This document shows, one piece after another, positions 55,922-64,000 of a stretch of DNA of 64,000 nucleotides; position 1 is the stretch's first letter; every line of letters starts with the position of its first letter. The position numbers and the translations under genes are program-made. The stretch is from Bacteroidota bacterium (lineage in GTDB: Bacteria; Bacteroidota; Bacteroidia; Chitinophagales; Chitinophagaceae): contig JADJQP010000006.1 in assembly GCA_016712665.1 (NCBI GenBank), forward strand, positions 85,670 to 149,669, written 5' to 3'. The notes below the pieces were generated by a model. It saw only the letters and a program-made list of their open reading frames with translations. It did not search any database and was not told the DNA's origin.

Positions 55922-56524
55922 ATGAGTAGCAATTTACAATTCGAGTTGAATGAAGATGCATTAATTAGTTCTTTGGCATTAGGTGAATCAAAAGCCCTTT
56001 CCTTCATTTATAAAACCGCTTATCCGTCTGTAGAAAAAATGGTTTTTAAGATGAACGGATCTACGGATGATGCGTATGATGTATTTCAAGATAGTGTTAC
56101 CATTCTTTATGAAAAAGCAAAAGCTCAGGATTTGCACCTGACTTGCAAGGTTTCTACTTACTTAATAGCAGTGGCTAAACATCTGTGGCTCAAAAAACTT
56201 TCAAAAAAGAAAAAGCAACAAGTGTCCGTTTTATATGATGATATGGATGATCGAATTAGTGTCACCGAAGACATTGATCATTTTCTTGAGTTTGAAGGAA
56301 AGGCCACCAAATTAAAAACGTGTCTCGACCAAATGGGAGAGCCATGCAAGGGAATTTTAAACGCTTTCTATTTAGAAAACAAATCCATGACCGAAATCGC
56401 TTCCCACTTTGGATATACCAATGCCGAAAATGCTAAAACACAGAAATATAAATGCCTCAACCGCATTCGAAAATTGTTCTTTAGTGAAACTGAAAAAATA
56501 TTAAAAAATGAACGAATCGTCTGA
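55922..56524 (+). CDS. ECF-type RNA polymerase sigma factor
   Basis: 200 aa. Region 2 (LSFIYKTAYPSVEKMVFKMNGSTDDAYDVFQDSVTILYEKA) and a region 4 helix-turn-helix (GILNAFYLENKSMTEIASHFGYTNAENAKTQKYKCLNRIRKL) define a group IV sigma-70 factor. It overlaps by 17 bp with the gene for a membrane anti-sigma/protease fusion, so the two are almost certainly a regulatory pair responding to an envelope signal. Confidence 0.92.
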   Translation: MSSNLQFELNEDALISSLALGESKALSFIYKTAYPSVEKMVFKMNGSTDDAYDVFQDSVTILYEKAKAQDLHLTCKVSTYLIAVAKHLWLKKLSKKKKQQVSVLYDDMDDRISVTEDIDHFLEFEGKATKLKTCLDQMGEPCKGILNAFYLENKSMTEIASHFGYTNAENAKTQKYKCLNRIRKLFFSETEKILKNERIV

Positions 56525-57596
56525 TACCATCTATGAAAAAATTGAGCAGTATTGCCTGCATTTAATGGATGCGCATGAAAGCACGTTTTTTGAACAGGAG
56601 ATGGAGGGAAATCCTTCTTTACGAAAGGCCGTAGTAGAGTACCAAACTTTGTTGCACACTTTTGATCATCAGCAAAGTTCTGATTTTATTCATTCATCAC
56701 TCAATGCCATTCACGCGCAATCGCGCAGTCAAACCGAAATTATTTTTAATCAGTTGAAGCTGCATGTAAACCGTTATTGGAAAACTGCCTCAGTGGCTGC
56801 TAGTGTGGCTTTTATAGCTTCCATCTTAACCTTTACAGTGGCCCGAACGGTGTATAAAAAAGATACCAAAGCACAGTATTTGACCCTTCGCAACGAGATT
56901 AACTCCATCAAAAAAGATCAAAAGGCCATAAAAAGCGAAGTGGCTGACGTAAAAAAAATAAAGTCGACTGTACCAGACGAAATCGCCAAATTTTCTGGTA
57001 CCTGTTTCGCCATTAGCCAAAATGGTTATTTGGTTACCAATCTTCATGTAATCGACGGATTTGAAAAAATATTTGTCTTTACCCAAGATAATGTAGGGCA
57101 TCAGGGCGAGCTGGTAGCTGCAGATGAAGAAAATGATTTGGCAATCATTAAAATTGTGGAAGATGATTTTTCGTTTCCCGATAAAATTCCGTATTCCGTT
57201 CGAAAAGCGAACCCAAATATCGCACAAAGAATCTATTCATTGGGCTATCCAAAATCAGATATTGTATATAACGAAGGATATATTAGTTCTACCACTGGCT
57301 TCGAAGGGGATAGTTCAAGATATCAATTGGAACTCCCATCTGTACCCGGTGTCAGTGGCGCACCCATCATCGATGAAACGGGAAATGTTATTGGAATTGT
57401 GTCAGGCAAACAATCACAATCCGAAGGAATTACCTATGCCGTCAGATCTAAATCCTTGCTGAATTTATTCAAAAAATTACCGAAAGATTTTTCAAGCACC
57501 GCTATCAATACCAACACGATCAAATCAGATACACGCGCCACTCAGGTAAAAAAAATACAACCCTATGTATGTGTAGTGAAAGTGTATAGAAATTAG
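56508..57596 (+). CDS. Membrane protein fusing an anti-sigma-like domain to a trypsin-like protease
   Basis: 362 aa. Residues 1-75 look like a short anti-sigma N-domain (IEQYCLHLMDAHESTFFEQEMEGNPSLRKAV). A TM helix lies at ~95-113 (TASVAASVAFIASILTFTVA) and a coiled coil at ~120-150. A periplasmic chymotrypsin-fold HtrA-like protease follows: His180 (YLVTNLHVIDG), Asp210 (EENDLAIIKI), Ser283 (PGVSGAPIID). The Ser motif is GVSGAP rather than GNSGGP. There is no PDZ domain. Fused to the anti-sigma part, the protease could sense misfolded protein and release the sigma factor by self-cleavage; this mechanism is inferred. Confidence 0.85.
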   Translation: MNESSDTIYEKIEQYCLHLMDAHESTFFEQEMEGNPSLRKAVVEYQTLLHTFDHQQSSDFIHSSLNAIHAQSRSQTEIIFNQLKLHVNRYWKTASVAASVAFIASILTFTVARTVYKKDTKAQYLTLRNEINSIKKDQKAIKSEVADVKKIKSTVPDEIAKFSGTCFAISQNGYLVTNLHVIDGFEKIFVFTQDNVGHQGELVAADEENDLAIIKIVEDDFSFPDKIPYSVRKANPNIAQRIYSLGYPKSDIVYNEGYISSTTGFEGDSSRYQLELPSVPGVSGAPIIDETGNVIGIVSGKQSQSEGITYAVRSKSLLNLFKKLPKDFSSTAINTNTIKSDTRATQVKKIQPYVCVVKVYRN

Positions 57597-57696
57597 TTGC
57601 ACCCTAACCTTTCCGTTGTTATAAATATACCCTGTTATGGGTATATGGCACCTTCTTATTCATGATACCTTTGCTCTAAATAAAAAATTAAGCATC

Positions 57697-59190
57697 ATGA
57701 AAAAAATTCTTTCCGTACTGGCCTTTGTGCTTCTATCATTTCAAATGATACAGGCAAACAACATTCAAATCTCTAATGTCACCACAAGTGGACTTACTAT
57801 CACCTTCGATATTTCCTGGGAAAACAGCTGGAACTCCATGAATAATATCGACTTGAACTATCTCAATAACTATGACGCAGCTTGGGTATTTATCAAGGTA
57901 CAAAGCAATACCAACAATCTATGGTTGCATCAGTTGGTAAGTACTAATGCAGCAAATCACAGCATTTCGGGCGGTGTACTACAAGTAGATGCTGTTTCGG
58001 ATGGCGTAGGTGTCTTTATTAGAAGAACCAACCCCGGTTACGGTAATGTATCGGCTACGGCTACTCTTACCATGCAAACACTACCTGCCGGCACCTTAAA
58101 CTTTAAGGCATTTGGCATTGAAATGGTAAGAACCAACACCGGCACTTTTGGAGTTAACGACAGTACTACAGGTGCTAATCGCTTTTTTAACTACAATGTT
58201 ACCAATGCCACCATTCCGGCTGGCGGCTTGTTTACGGGAAGCCCACCGCTGGCGAATACATACCCTACAGGATATGCTGCCTTCTACGCTGCTAAGTACG
58301 AAACTACCAATGAACAAGTAGCAGATTTTTTGAATAGTCTTACCTACGATCAGCAATCTAATTTAACAGATATCGCTCCAAACGCAGCTATAGGTTCTAC
58401 TGCTTGGACTTCAGGATACGCAGGCGCCAATATCGTAAAAATTCAGACACCGGGTGTAAACAATACAACACCTGCAGTGTATGGTTGTGATGGCAACGCA
58501 AACCTGTTTTTCAATGATGCAAGTGATTACCAAAACAGCGCAAATGCGCAATTTACAATACGCAGAGCCATTTCGTATCTTGACTGGTGTGGATTGCGAC
58601 CAATGACTGAAATGGAATTTGAAAAACTTTGTCGTGGTACTAAATTTAATGGAACCGCAAATCCACGTGTAATTACGGAATATGCTTGGGGCACTATTAC
58701 CTATACTAACTATGGTGCTAACTCGGCGAGCTATGCCGGTACCGACACAGAAAGAGTTGCCGCCCCTGTTGTTGATGGGCGTATGGTAGCCGGATATAAT
58801 GCTGTAAATTCATTACCACTCAGAGTGGGGCAATTTGCACAAAATGCTACCGGCAGGGCTTCATCAGGTGCAGGCTTTTATGGTAACATGGATCTTTCCG
58901 GTAATGTATGGGAAATAGTTGTAGGTGTAAATGGCACTTCAAATCCATTGACTGTAACCTCATTGGGTGATGGAAACATCAATCAAACAGCAGGCCCTAA
59001 TAACGGCAATGGCAATCATCCAAACTGGTCAAATTATGCAGCAGATACGTATTGGGGATTAAAAGGCGGTAGTTGGTATTATGCTCCATATCTTGCATAC
59101 ACACAGGTTTCCGACAGAGGCTACGTTCCTCCAGGTGCATCGATACTCACCACCTCCACAGTAGATGTAGGTGTAAGAGGCGTGAGATAG
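57697..59190 (+). CDS. Secreted SUMF1/FGE-like protein
   Basis: 497 aa from the ATG at 57697, chosen for its signal peptide (MKKILSVLAFVLLSFQMIQA). A ~170-aa beta-rich N-terminal part is followed by a formylglycine-generating-enzyme/SUMF1 fold: FYAAKYETTNEQVADFLNSL, YLDWCGLRPMTEMEFEKLCRG, NMDLSGNVWEIVVG, WGLKGGSWYY, and the usual end VDVGVRGVR. Cys residues of true FGE are not evident, so it is more likely a C-type-lectin-like or regulatory member. Thirty-five bp separate it from the T9SS partner gene. Confidence 0.85.
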   Translation: MKKILSVLAFVLLSFQMIQANNIQISNVTTSGLTITFDISWENSWNSMNNIDLNYLNNYDAAWVFIKVQSNTNNLWLHQLVSTNAANHSISGGVLQVDAVSDGVGVFIRRTNPGYGNVSATATLTMQTLPAGTLNFKAFGIEMVRTNTGTFGVNDSTTGANRFFNYNVTNATIPAGGLFTGSPPLANTYPTGYAAFYAAKYETTNEQVADFLNSLTYDQQSNLTDIAPNAAIGSTAWTSGYAGANIVKIQTPGVNNTTPAVYGCDGNANLFFNDASDYQNSANAQFTIRRAISYLDWCGLRPMTEMEFEKLCRGTKFNGTANPRVITEYAWGTITYTNYGANSASYAGTDTERVAAPVVDGRMVAGYNAVNSLPLRVGQFAQNATGRASSGAGFYGNMDLSGNVWEIVVGVNGTSNPLTVTSLGDGNINQTAGPNNGNGNHPNWSNYAADTYWGLKGGSWYYAPYLAYTQVSDRGYVPPGASILTTSTVDVGVRGVR

Positions 59191-59225
59191 TCTTTATTAT
59201 ATTCAATTTAAAACAAACTAATTAT

Positions 59226-60137
59226 ATGAAATACTATATCATAACGATCTTTCTCATGCTCTTTTCCGTCCAGAGCTGGAGTCAGGCTACACCTTGGTAC
59301 TATGGTGGCAAAGCTGACGGTCATTCCCTTGGGACCTTGAGCAATTTTGCTCCGTCTATGCTGGCGCATCAGGCTATATATGCTGGCTACAAAGGCGACG
59401 GTGGTAGCATGAGCGACCTCAATAATTTTACCCCTACCATTTTAAAGCAATTTGTTGCCTATATGGGCAACAAGGGAGATGGAGGAAGCATGAGCGACTT
59501 CAGCAACTTTTCACCTGACGTGGTAAAACAATATGTTGCCTATTTTGGAGGAAAAGGGGATGGTTGGAGTAATCAACTTGCTCAAGGTTGGCCACTCCCT
59601 TTGGTATTATTGAGCTTTGAAGGAACTGCAGCAAAGGAGCACAATGATCTATTTTGGACAACCAATTTTGAGGAAAATGTAGACTATTTTCTTTTAGAAA
59701 AAAGTAGAGATGCCCAACAATTTAAGTCCATTGCACAAGTAAATGCAGTTGGTAATTCAAAGGTTGAAAATAAATATTCCTATCAAGATAAGGAGGATAT
59801 TGATGGCGTCAACTATTACCGTTTGAATATGACCGATAATGACAAACGATTTACCTACTCAAAAATAGTGCGTTTGGTAAACGAACAGCTTGACTATGCC
59901 ATTACCATAGCCCCCAATCCGGCAACAGATAATATTCGCTTGATGTTTTCTAAAGCATTGGAAAATGCCTCACGATTTGTCATTTACGACATGAATGGCA
60001 AAATCGTTATTGCGTCTACTATCGAGAAAGATGAAAGCGTAAAAAACATCAATATTTCCTCTCTAAGTGCTGGAAAGTATATTATTCAATTAAACACAAA
60101 GAACGAAAACGTACATTTCCCTTTTATTAAACAATAA
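59226..60137 (+). CDS. Secreted protein with ~36-residue repeats and T9SS sorting domain
   Basis: 303 aa from the ATG at 59226, which gives a signal peptide (MKYYIITIFLMLFSVQSWSQ). Four copies of a repeat (YYGGKADGHSLGTLSNFAPS, YAGYKGDGGSMSDLNNFTPT, YMGNKGDGGSMSDFSNFSPD, YFGGKGDGWSNQ) fill residues ~24-140. A beta domain and a T9SS type A sorting domain (IAPNPATDNIRLMF) follow. Repeat periodicity is about 36 aa. Exported to the cell surface; it is co-transcribed with the SUMF1-like gene, a common pair in Bacteroidota. Function unknown. Confidence 0.8.
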   Translation: MKYYIITIFLMLFSVQSWSQATPWYYGGKADGHSLGTLSNFAPSMLAHQAIYAGYKGDGGSMSDLNNFTPTILKQFVAYMGNKGDGGSMSDFSNFSPDVVKQYVAYFGGKGDGWSNQLAQGWPLPLVLLSFEGTAAKEHNDLFWTTNFEENVDYFLLEKSRDAQQFKSIAQVNAVGNSKVENKYSYQDKEDIDGVNYYRLNMTDNDKRFTYSKIVRLVNEQLDYAITIAPNPATDNIRLMFSKALENASRFVIYDMNGKIVIASTIEKDESVKNINISSLSAGKYIIQLNTKNENVHFPFIKQ

Positions 60138-60171
60138 GAATGCACTTTCGAAAATGGAGAGATTGTAAAAT

Positions 60172-61650
60172 TTACGTTTGCAGTCTCTCTTTTTTTGAAA
60201 GAATAAAAAGGATTTGATAGAGTATCATTGCCAAAATAAAATATCCAAACATACCGTTATAGGTGGCGCCTTTTCCCGAATAAATCAAAAATGAGGTGGC
60301 AGATAACGGTAAGGTAATCACAAGCATTTTCAGATACAGTCTGTTTCTTTTTTTGATCAATAAAAGCAATATGACTATGGCAACAAACCCTAAAAATGGA
60401 ATCGGCAGTGTAGTTATACAGATTTTTACTAGTCGCTTTAATAAAATACCCACATACCAAAACGGATCCTTTCGAATATCGTTGATCACCTTTTCTTGTA
60501 CTACCGATTCGTAGGCAGGTATTTCATCAAATTTGATATAATACTGATGGGCGCTGTCATAATAATTATCAGTAAAAAAATTTCCTGAGTAGTGTAACCC
60601 CAAGTGATATTTAGAATTCAATAAAGGCACTGCATAGGAGTAGGCTACCGTGTCGCTCCATGCATATCCATACTTGGTATCGTAGTCGCCCAATCCACAA
60701 AAAATGGGATGCCATAGGCGATGCCCTGCAATTCTGGGCCCGGTGTATACATGTCCTTTGTACTTGCTCACCAGTTCCTTTGTTTTTGAAAAGGATGCGT
60801 CAAAATAAATGTGTATCCCTTTTTTGGTAGCCACAAAAAAAGCAAGTGCCACTACAGACAAGAGCAGCCTTCTTTTCCAGTTTGTTTGATGGCTTAGCCA
60901 AACCATTAGTAGAAGGCAAGCCAAAACCACCGAAATTTCATTTCTGATTTCACTACAAAAAGCGATGATACATGAAGAAATAATGATTCCTCCTAAAACA
61001 TTCCCCTGCCATTTTATTTCCTCAAATAAAAACGGGAGCAGTAAACCAAAAATCAGAAAGAAAACGGAGGCTTGTAAGGCAAAAATATTCTCATTTCGAA
61101 ACACCTCATAATGAAAATACGGAGTGGCTAAAATGAGTACACAAAGAATCAGACCCAATAGGGGCTTTTTCACCTTATAAAAGCCTCTGTATAAACAAAG
61201 CAACCCCAACAAAAAAAACAAAGCATTAAATAATCGTACCGAGGGCTGAGCAGCACTTCCTTTCAAGACAGCGCTTGGAATATAGCAAAAAATACGGGCA
61301 TGCTCTCCCAACCTCGACCAATGCTTATATTCCATCAACAAATGTTCCCCTTGATGATGTATTTGTTTCCAAGCATCCCTTTTTGAGTATCTTAAATTGG
61401 AATCAGATGTGACAAGGGGAAAGTATCCGGTATAATAATAAAAATAAAAAAACTTGGAAGCGTATGGATGTTCTAATCCAGAAGCATCTTTTCGAGCCTG
61501 CAGATCCGCATTATAGGTAACAAAAAATGCTAAGATATAGAGTAGAAGGACAGAAAAAAAAATACTAACTATTACAGCCCAATAGGATCTTTTTAAAAGT
61601 AATTTTCTCTCTATATAATTTTGCCCATTCAGCATATGCTCATTTTTCAT
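60172..61650 (-). CDS. Polytopic membrane protein, glycosyltransferase-C-like
   Basis: 492 aa with about ten hydrophobic helices. A large loop lies after the first helix (residues ~37-120) and another near ~275-380. The layout resembles GT-C lipid-linked glycosyltransferases, but no DxD or equivalent is clear. It overlaps the SGNH hydrolase gene by 11 bp. Together they could build and trim or deacetylate a surface glycan. Assignment is tentative. Confidence 0.6.
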   Translation of the reverse strand: MKNEHMLNGQNYIERKLLLKRSYWAVIVSIFFSVLLLYILAFFVTYNADLQARKDASGLEHPYASKFFYFYYYTGYFPLVTSDSNLRYSKRDAWKQIHHQGEHLLMEYKHWSRLGEHARIFCYIPSAVLKGSAAQPSVRLFNALFFLLGLLCLYRGFYKVKKPLLGLILCVLILATPYFHYEVFRNENIFALQASVFFLIFGLLLPFLFEEIKWQGNVLGGIIISSCIIAFCSEIRNEISVVLACLLLMVWLSHQTNWKRRLLLSVVALAFFVATKKGIHIYFDASFSKTKELVSKYKGHVYTGPRIAGHRLWHPIFCGLGDYDTKYGYAWSDTVAYSYAVPLLNSKYHLGLHYSGNFFTDNYYDSAHQYYIKFDEIPAYESVVQEKVINDIRKDPFWYVGILLKRLVKICITTLPIPFLGFVAIVILLLLIKKRNRLYLKMLVITLPLSATSFLIYSGKGATYNGMFGYFILAMILYQILFILSKKERLQT

Positions 61651-62413
61651 CCTGATTTTCGTGCATCAAAATTTTTTCAATTTCCCTTTTCCAAAGTTGG
61701 TAGGCTTGGGCATTTAAATGGATGCCATCTGCTAAAGCAAAAGACAGTGCTCGCTCACCATTTTTCGAAAGTTCCTTATTGATGTCCATAATGCTGAGTT
61801 GTGATGAACCAGATGCTAGCTGATGAAACATCCCATTTAAAGAGTCAACCCGGCGATTATACCGTTGATAATTCAACATTTTATTGGAAACATAAAAACA
61901 GCTCATGAGCACCACTCGAGGTACGGTTTTACCAAGACTGTCAATCACCTGTTCAATGGTTGTAAAAACTTCCTCTACCTTTGTGTTTCTCAGGAGATCG
62001 TTGGCTCCTATCTCCAAAATAACAAGCTTTGGTTGCAGCTTGGTTACAGAAGAAATTCGGTGCAAATATCCCTTCGCAATATCTGAGCCTATTCCTCTAT
62101 TTGCGATATCATTTCTTTCTAGCAATTCAGCCCAATTTACTCGTTGTGTTAAGGAACTTCCCATCATTACGATGTAAGCAGTTTTGGTGCGGTAGATATC
62201 AAACAACTCGGTTTGCTCTGTATACGTCTGATTATCTGAAAATTTGAGTGTGTCCTGCATGGCAAGTGTTGCCTTTTTCTCTGTTCGCGCTCTAGAAATG
62301 TTCAAGTGAATATTGAGTAGTAAGCTCAAAGTCACCAAATTGGTGATACCAAGCAACATTATGATGCGTTTAGACGTAAAAAAATGATGTGTACCTGCTT
62401 GATTCCGCGACAT
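61640..62413 (-). CDS. SGNH/GDSL hydrolase, membrane-anchored
   Basis: 257 aa with an N-terminal TM helix (IIMLLGITNLVTLSLLLNIHL). SGNH blocks are visible: VMMGSSLTQR (nucleophile Ser), NRGIGSDIAKG (Gly), LEIGANDLLRN (Asn) and ADGIHLNAQAYQLW (Asp-His). Such periplasmic enzymes remove or transfer acetyl groups on glycans. It is translated as a pair with the membrane protein gene that follows. Confidence 0.85.
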   Translation of the reverse strand: MSRNQAGTHHFFTSKRIIMLLGITNLVTLSLLLNIHLNISRARTEKKATLAMQDTLKFSDNQTYTEQTELFDIYRTKTAYIVMMGSSLTQRVNWAELLERNDIANRGIGSDIAKGYLHRISSVTKLQPKLVILEIGANDLLRNTKVEEVFTTIEQVIDSLGKTVPRVVLMSCFYVSNKMLNYQRYNRRVDSLNGMFHQLASGSSQLSIMDINKELSKNGERALSFALADGIHLNAQAYQLWKREIEKILMHENQDEK

Positions 62414-62549
62414 GCAAACAATATTAATAATATTTTGCGGATTATCTACCTGAACGTATTGGGTTCATTAGAATAAACTTGAAAATGTTTGTTAAATGAT
62501 AAAAATACACAACGCTCCCTAGCCCAAAAGTATGTAAATTGCGCTCTTT

Positions 62550-63913
62550 ATGAAAAATATATTCGCATTTCTATTGTTGCTTGGCCTTGGTGCTCCTTTT
62601 TATACAGCAAATGCCCAGGGGGAAAATTTGGATAAAATAGTAGCCATAGTAGGAGATAAAATTATTTTACGATCTGAAATTGATGCAGCCTTTGAAGATT
62701 ATAAGCGCGAAAACCCGTCTATTGGAGATAGTATCAAATGTCAATTGATGGAGCAAACCTTATTGCAAAAGTTTTAATTGAACAGGCGGCCTTAGATAGC
62801 GTCATTGTTAGTGATGAAGAAATTGAAGGTTCGCTCGAAAATCGAATCCGTTATTTTGTAAGTATGTATGGTACGGAAGAAAAGTTGGAAGAGATGGCAG
62901 GTAAGACTGTTTATCAGTTGAAGGATGACTATCGTCCGATGTTTAGAGACAAATTGACCGCAGACAGAATGCAAAATCAAGTGATGTCAAACATTAAAAT
63001 CACACCGCAGGAGGTAAAAGCATTTTACGATAAAATTCCCAAAGATAGTCTCCCATTTTTCCCATCAATGGTGGAGGTTGGTCATGTCGTTTTTAAGCCT
63101 GACGTAAACAAAGAGGTGGAAGACTATGCCATTGAGCAATTAAAAGAAATACGTAAAGAAATTGTGACCGGCAAAACAACCTTTGAGTTGATGGCTATGA
63201 CCAAAAGCGAGGACCCTGGCACGAAAGATAATGGTGGTGATTTAGGAGTAATGGGTCGCGATGAATTAGACCCTGAGTTTGCTGCTGCTGCTTTCAAATT
63301 ACAGAATGGCGAAATGAGTGAAGTGGTGAAGTCAAGTTTTGGATTTCATATTATTCAAATGGTAAATAGACAAGGTGAAAAGGCAAAACTTCGCCACATT
63401 TTGAAAAAACCACTAATTACTTCTGATATGATTGAAGTTACTTTGAAAAAAGCTGATAGTGTTCGTGCCAATTTAATTAGTGGGAATATGAAATTTTCGG
63501 AGGCCATCAAAAAATATCACAAAGACGATGTGACGAAGTACACCGGTGGTATGTTCACCGATCCGCAATCTGGTGGTTCGCTGATTCCCATCGAAAATTT
63601 AGAACCTGCCATCGCTCTATTAATCAATGATATGAAACCGGGAGAGTTTTCAAAACCTTTCGAGTATATGGATGAAAAATCAGGTGATCGACTGGTGCGC
63701 ATCGTGTATTTAAAAAAACGCACCGAACCACATAAAGCAAATTTGAAAGAAGACTATAGCAAAATTCAACAAGCGGCTTTTAGTGAAAAACAAACCACTT
63801 ATTTAATGAAATGGCTGGAAGGTAGAATACCTGCATTTTATATAAAAATTAATGAGGAGTATACGGATTGCCCTAATATTTCAAAGTGGAATCAAAATAC
63901 CAGTAAAAAGTAA
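62550..63913 (+). CDS. SurA-like periplasmic peptidyl-prolyl isomerase, frameshifted
   Basis: Outer-membrane-protein chaperone of about 454 aa. Signal peptide (MKNIFAFLLLLGLGAPFYTANAQ), SurA N-domain (NLDKIVAIVGDKIILRSEID), then a PpiC/parvulin domain (VEVGHVVFKP, KSEDPGTKDNGGDLGVMGRDEL, MSEVVKSSFGFHIIQMV) and a second, weaker one (RHILKKPLITS to VRIVYLKKRT). The first 75 residues are in another frame. One extra A in the run at 62767-62770 changes QKF-stop to QKVLIEQAALD and joins the parts. The C-terminus is in place; a next gene starts 55 bp later. Confidence 0.88.
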
Positions 63914-63968
63914 GAAGACCAAAAGAAACAATCACTTCACGAATTCATTACGAATAACAAATAGAATC

Positions 63969-64000
63969 ATGTTTACATCAGATGTTGAAGCGGCAAAAGC
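63969..64000 (+). CDS. Start of a gene, possibly MoxR-family ATPase (partial)
   Basis: ATG at 63969 followed by FTSDVEAAKA to the window edge. MoxR ATPases of Bacteroidota often begin with such an acidic DVEAA segment and lie after surA, but 10 residues cannot prove it. Confidence 0.4.
   Translation, partial: MFTSDVEAAK

Noticed and set aside
57697..59190. True formylglycine-generating enzyme
   Set aside because: The fold fits SUMF1, but the paired active-site Cys are not evident and no sulfatase gene is nearby.
10095..62770. Programmed frameshifting or transcriptional slippage as explanation for the split genes
   Set aside because: Several sites have only two or three A/T, unrelated genes are affected, and no slippery-site or stimulator pattern is shared.

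Overview
The window is AT-rich chromosomal DNA from a member of the Bacteroidota, probably near the Chitinophagales/Sphingobacteriales. Type IX secretion (T9SS) C-terminal sorting domains occur in four proteins, a Reg_prop/Y_Y_Y sensor kinase is present, several promoters carry the Bacteroidota -7 box TAnnTTTG, and the housekeeping genes (NDH-2, acyl-CoA carboxylase, sucB, PBP1A, LspA, S6/S18/L9, SurA) fit that phylum. The genus cannot be named from sequence alone.

Layout. 0-7.2 kb: central metabolism and an rRNA methyltransferase. 7.2-8.35 kb: one intact tRNA-Ser(GGA) embedded in a series of decayed copies of itself, most with a palindrome in place of the anticodon arm. 8.6-12.5 kb: a LytS/LytTR two-component pair. 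12.58-19.83 kb: a seven-gene secreted-protein operon. Its core is aegerolysin-like gene, cholesterol-dependent-cytolysin-like gene, second aegerolysin-like gene. A 21-bp-period direct repeat of the kind bound by LytTR regulators lies just upstream of its promoter. I consider this the most interesting system in the window: an apparent multi-component pore-forming toxin with its own sensor. 19.98-38 kb: a GH9 glycanase, TatD, a nucleotidyltransferase pair, a deacetylase/M28-like pair, gltX, PBP1A, ApaG, Bcp, an M23 peptidase, LspA and a 1305-aa lamin-tail-domain T9SS protein.

38.27-53.44 kb, all on the minus strand: an eleven-gene conflict/defence-like island. In transcription order it encodes a patatin, a TIR protein, a MoxR AAA ATPase, a membrane-anchored vWA-like protein, a second membrane protein, an unknown protein, a PG-binding/CHAP amidase, a pesticin/lysozyme-like hydrolase, a three-helix membrane protein, a TPR-patatin-TM protein and a TIR-like/TPR protein. 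The last two share a helical module of the MAP3K TRAFs-binding (DUF4071) type. 54-55.3 kb: rpsF-rpsR-rplI with leader, promoter and terminator. 55.4-64 kb: an Ala/Pro-rich lipoprotein, an ECF sigma factor coupled to an anti-sigma/trypsin-like protease fusion, a SUMF1-like protein with a repeat/T9SS partner, a membrane protein/SGNH pair, SurA, and the start of a probable MoxR gene.

Quality warning. Seven genes (rsmB-like, sensor kinase, GH9, PBP1A, bcp twice, patatin-TM, surA) are broken by apparent single-base losses, and in every case one extra A/T in an A/T run restores the frame. gltX and the divergent M28-like gene are both cut off at the same point. The simplest explanation is homopolymer and assembly error in the source sequence. 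I annotated these genes at their reconstructed extents and say so in each entry.
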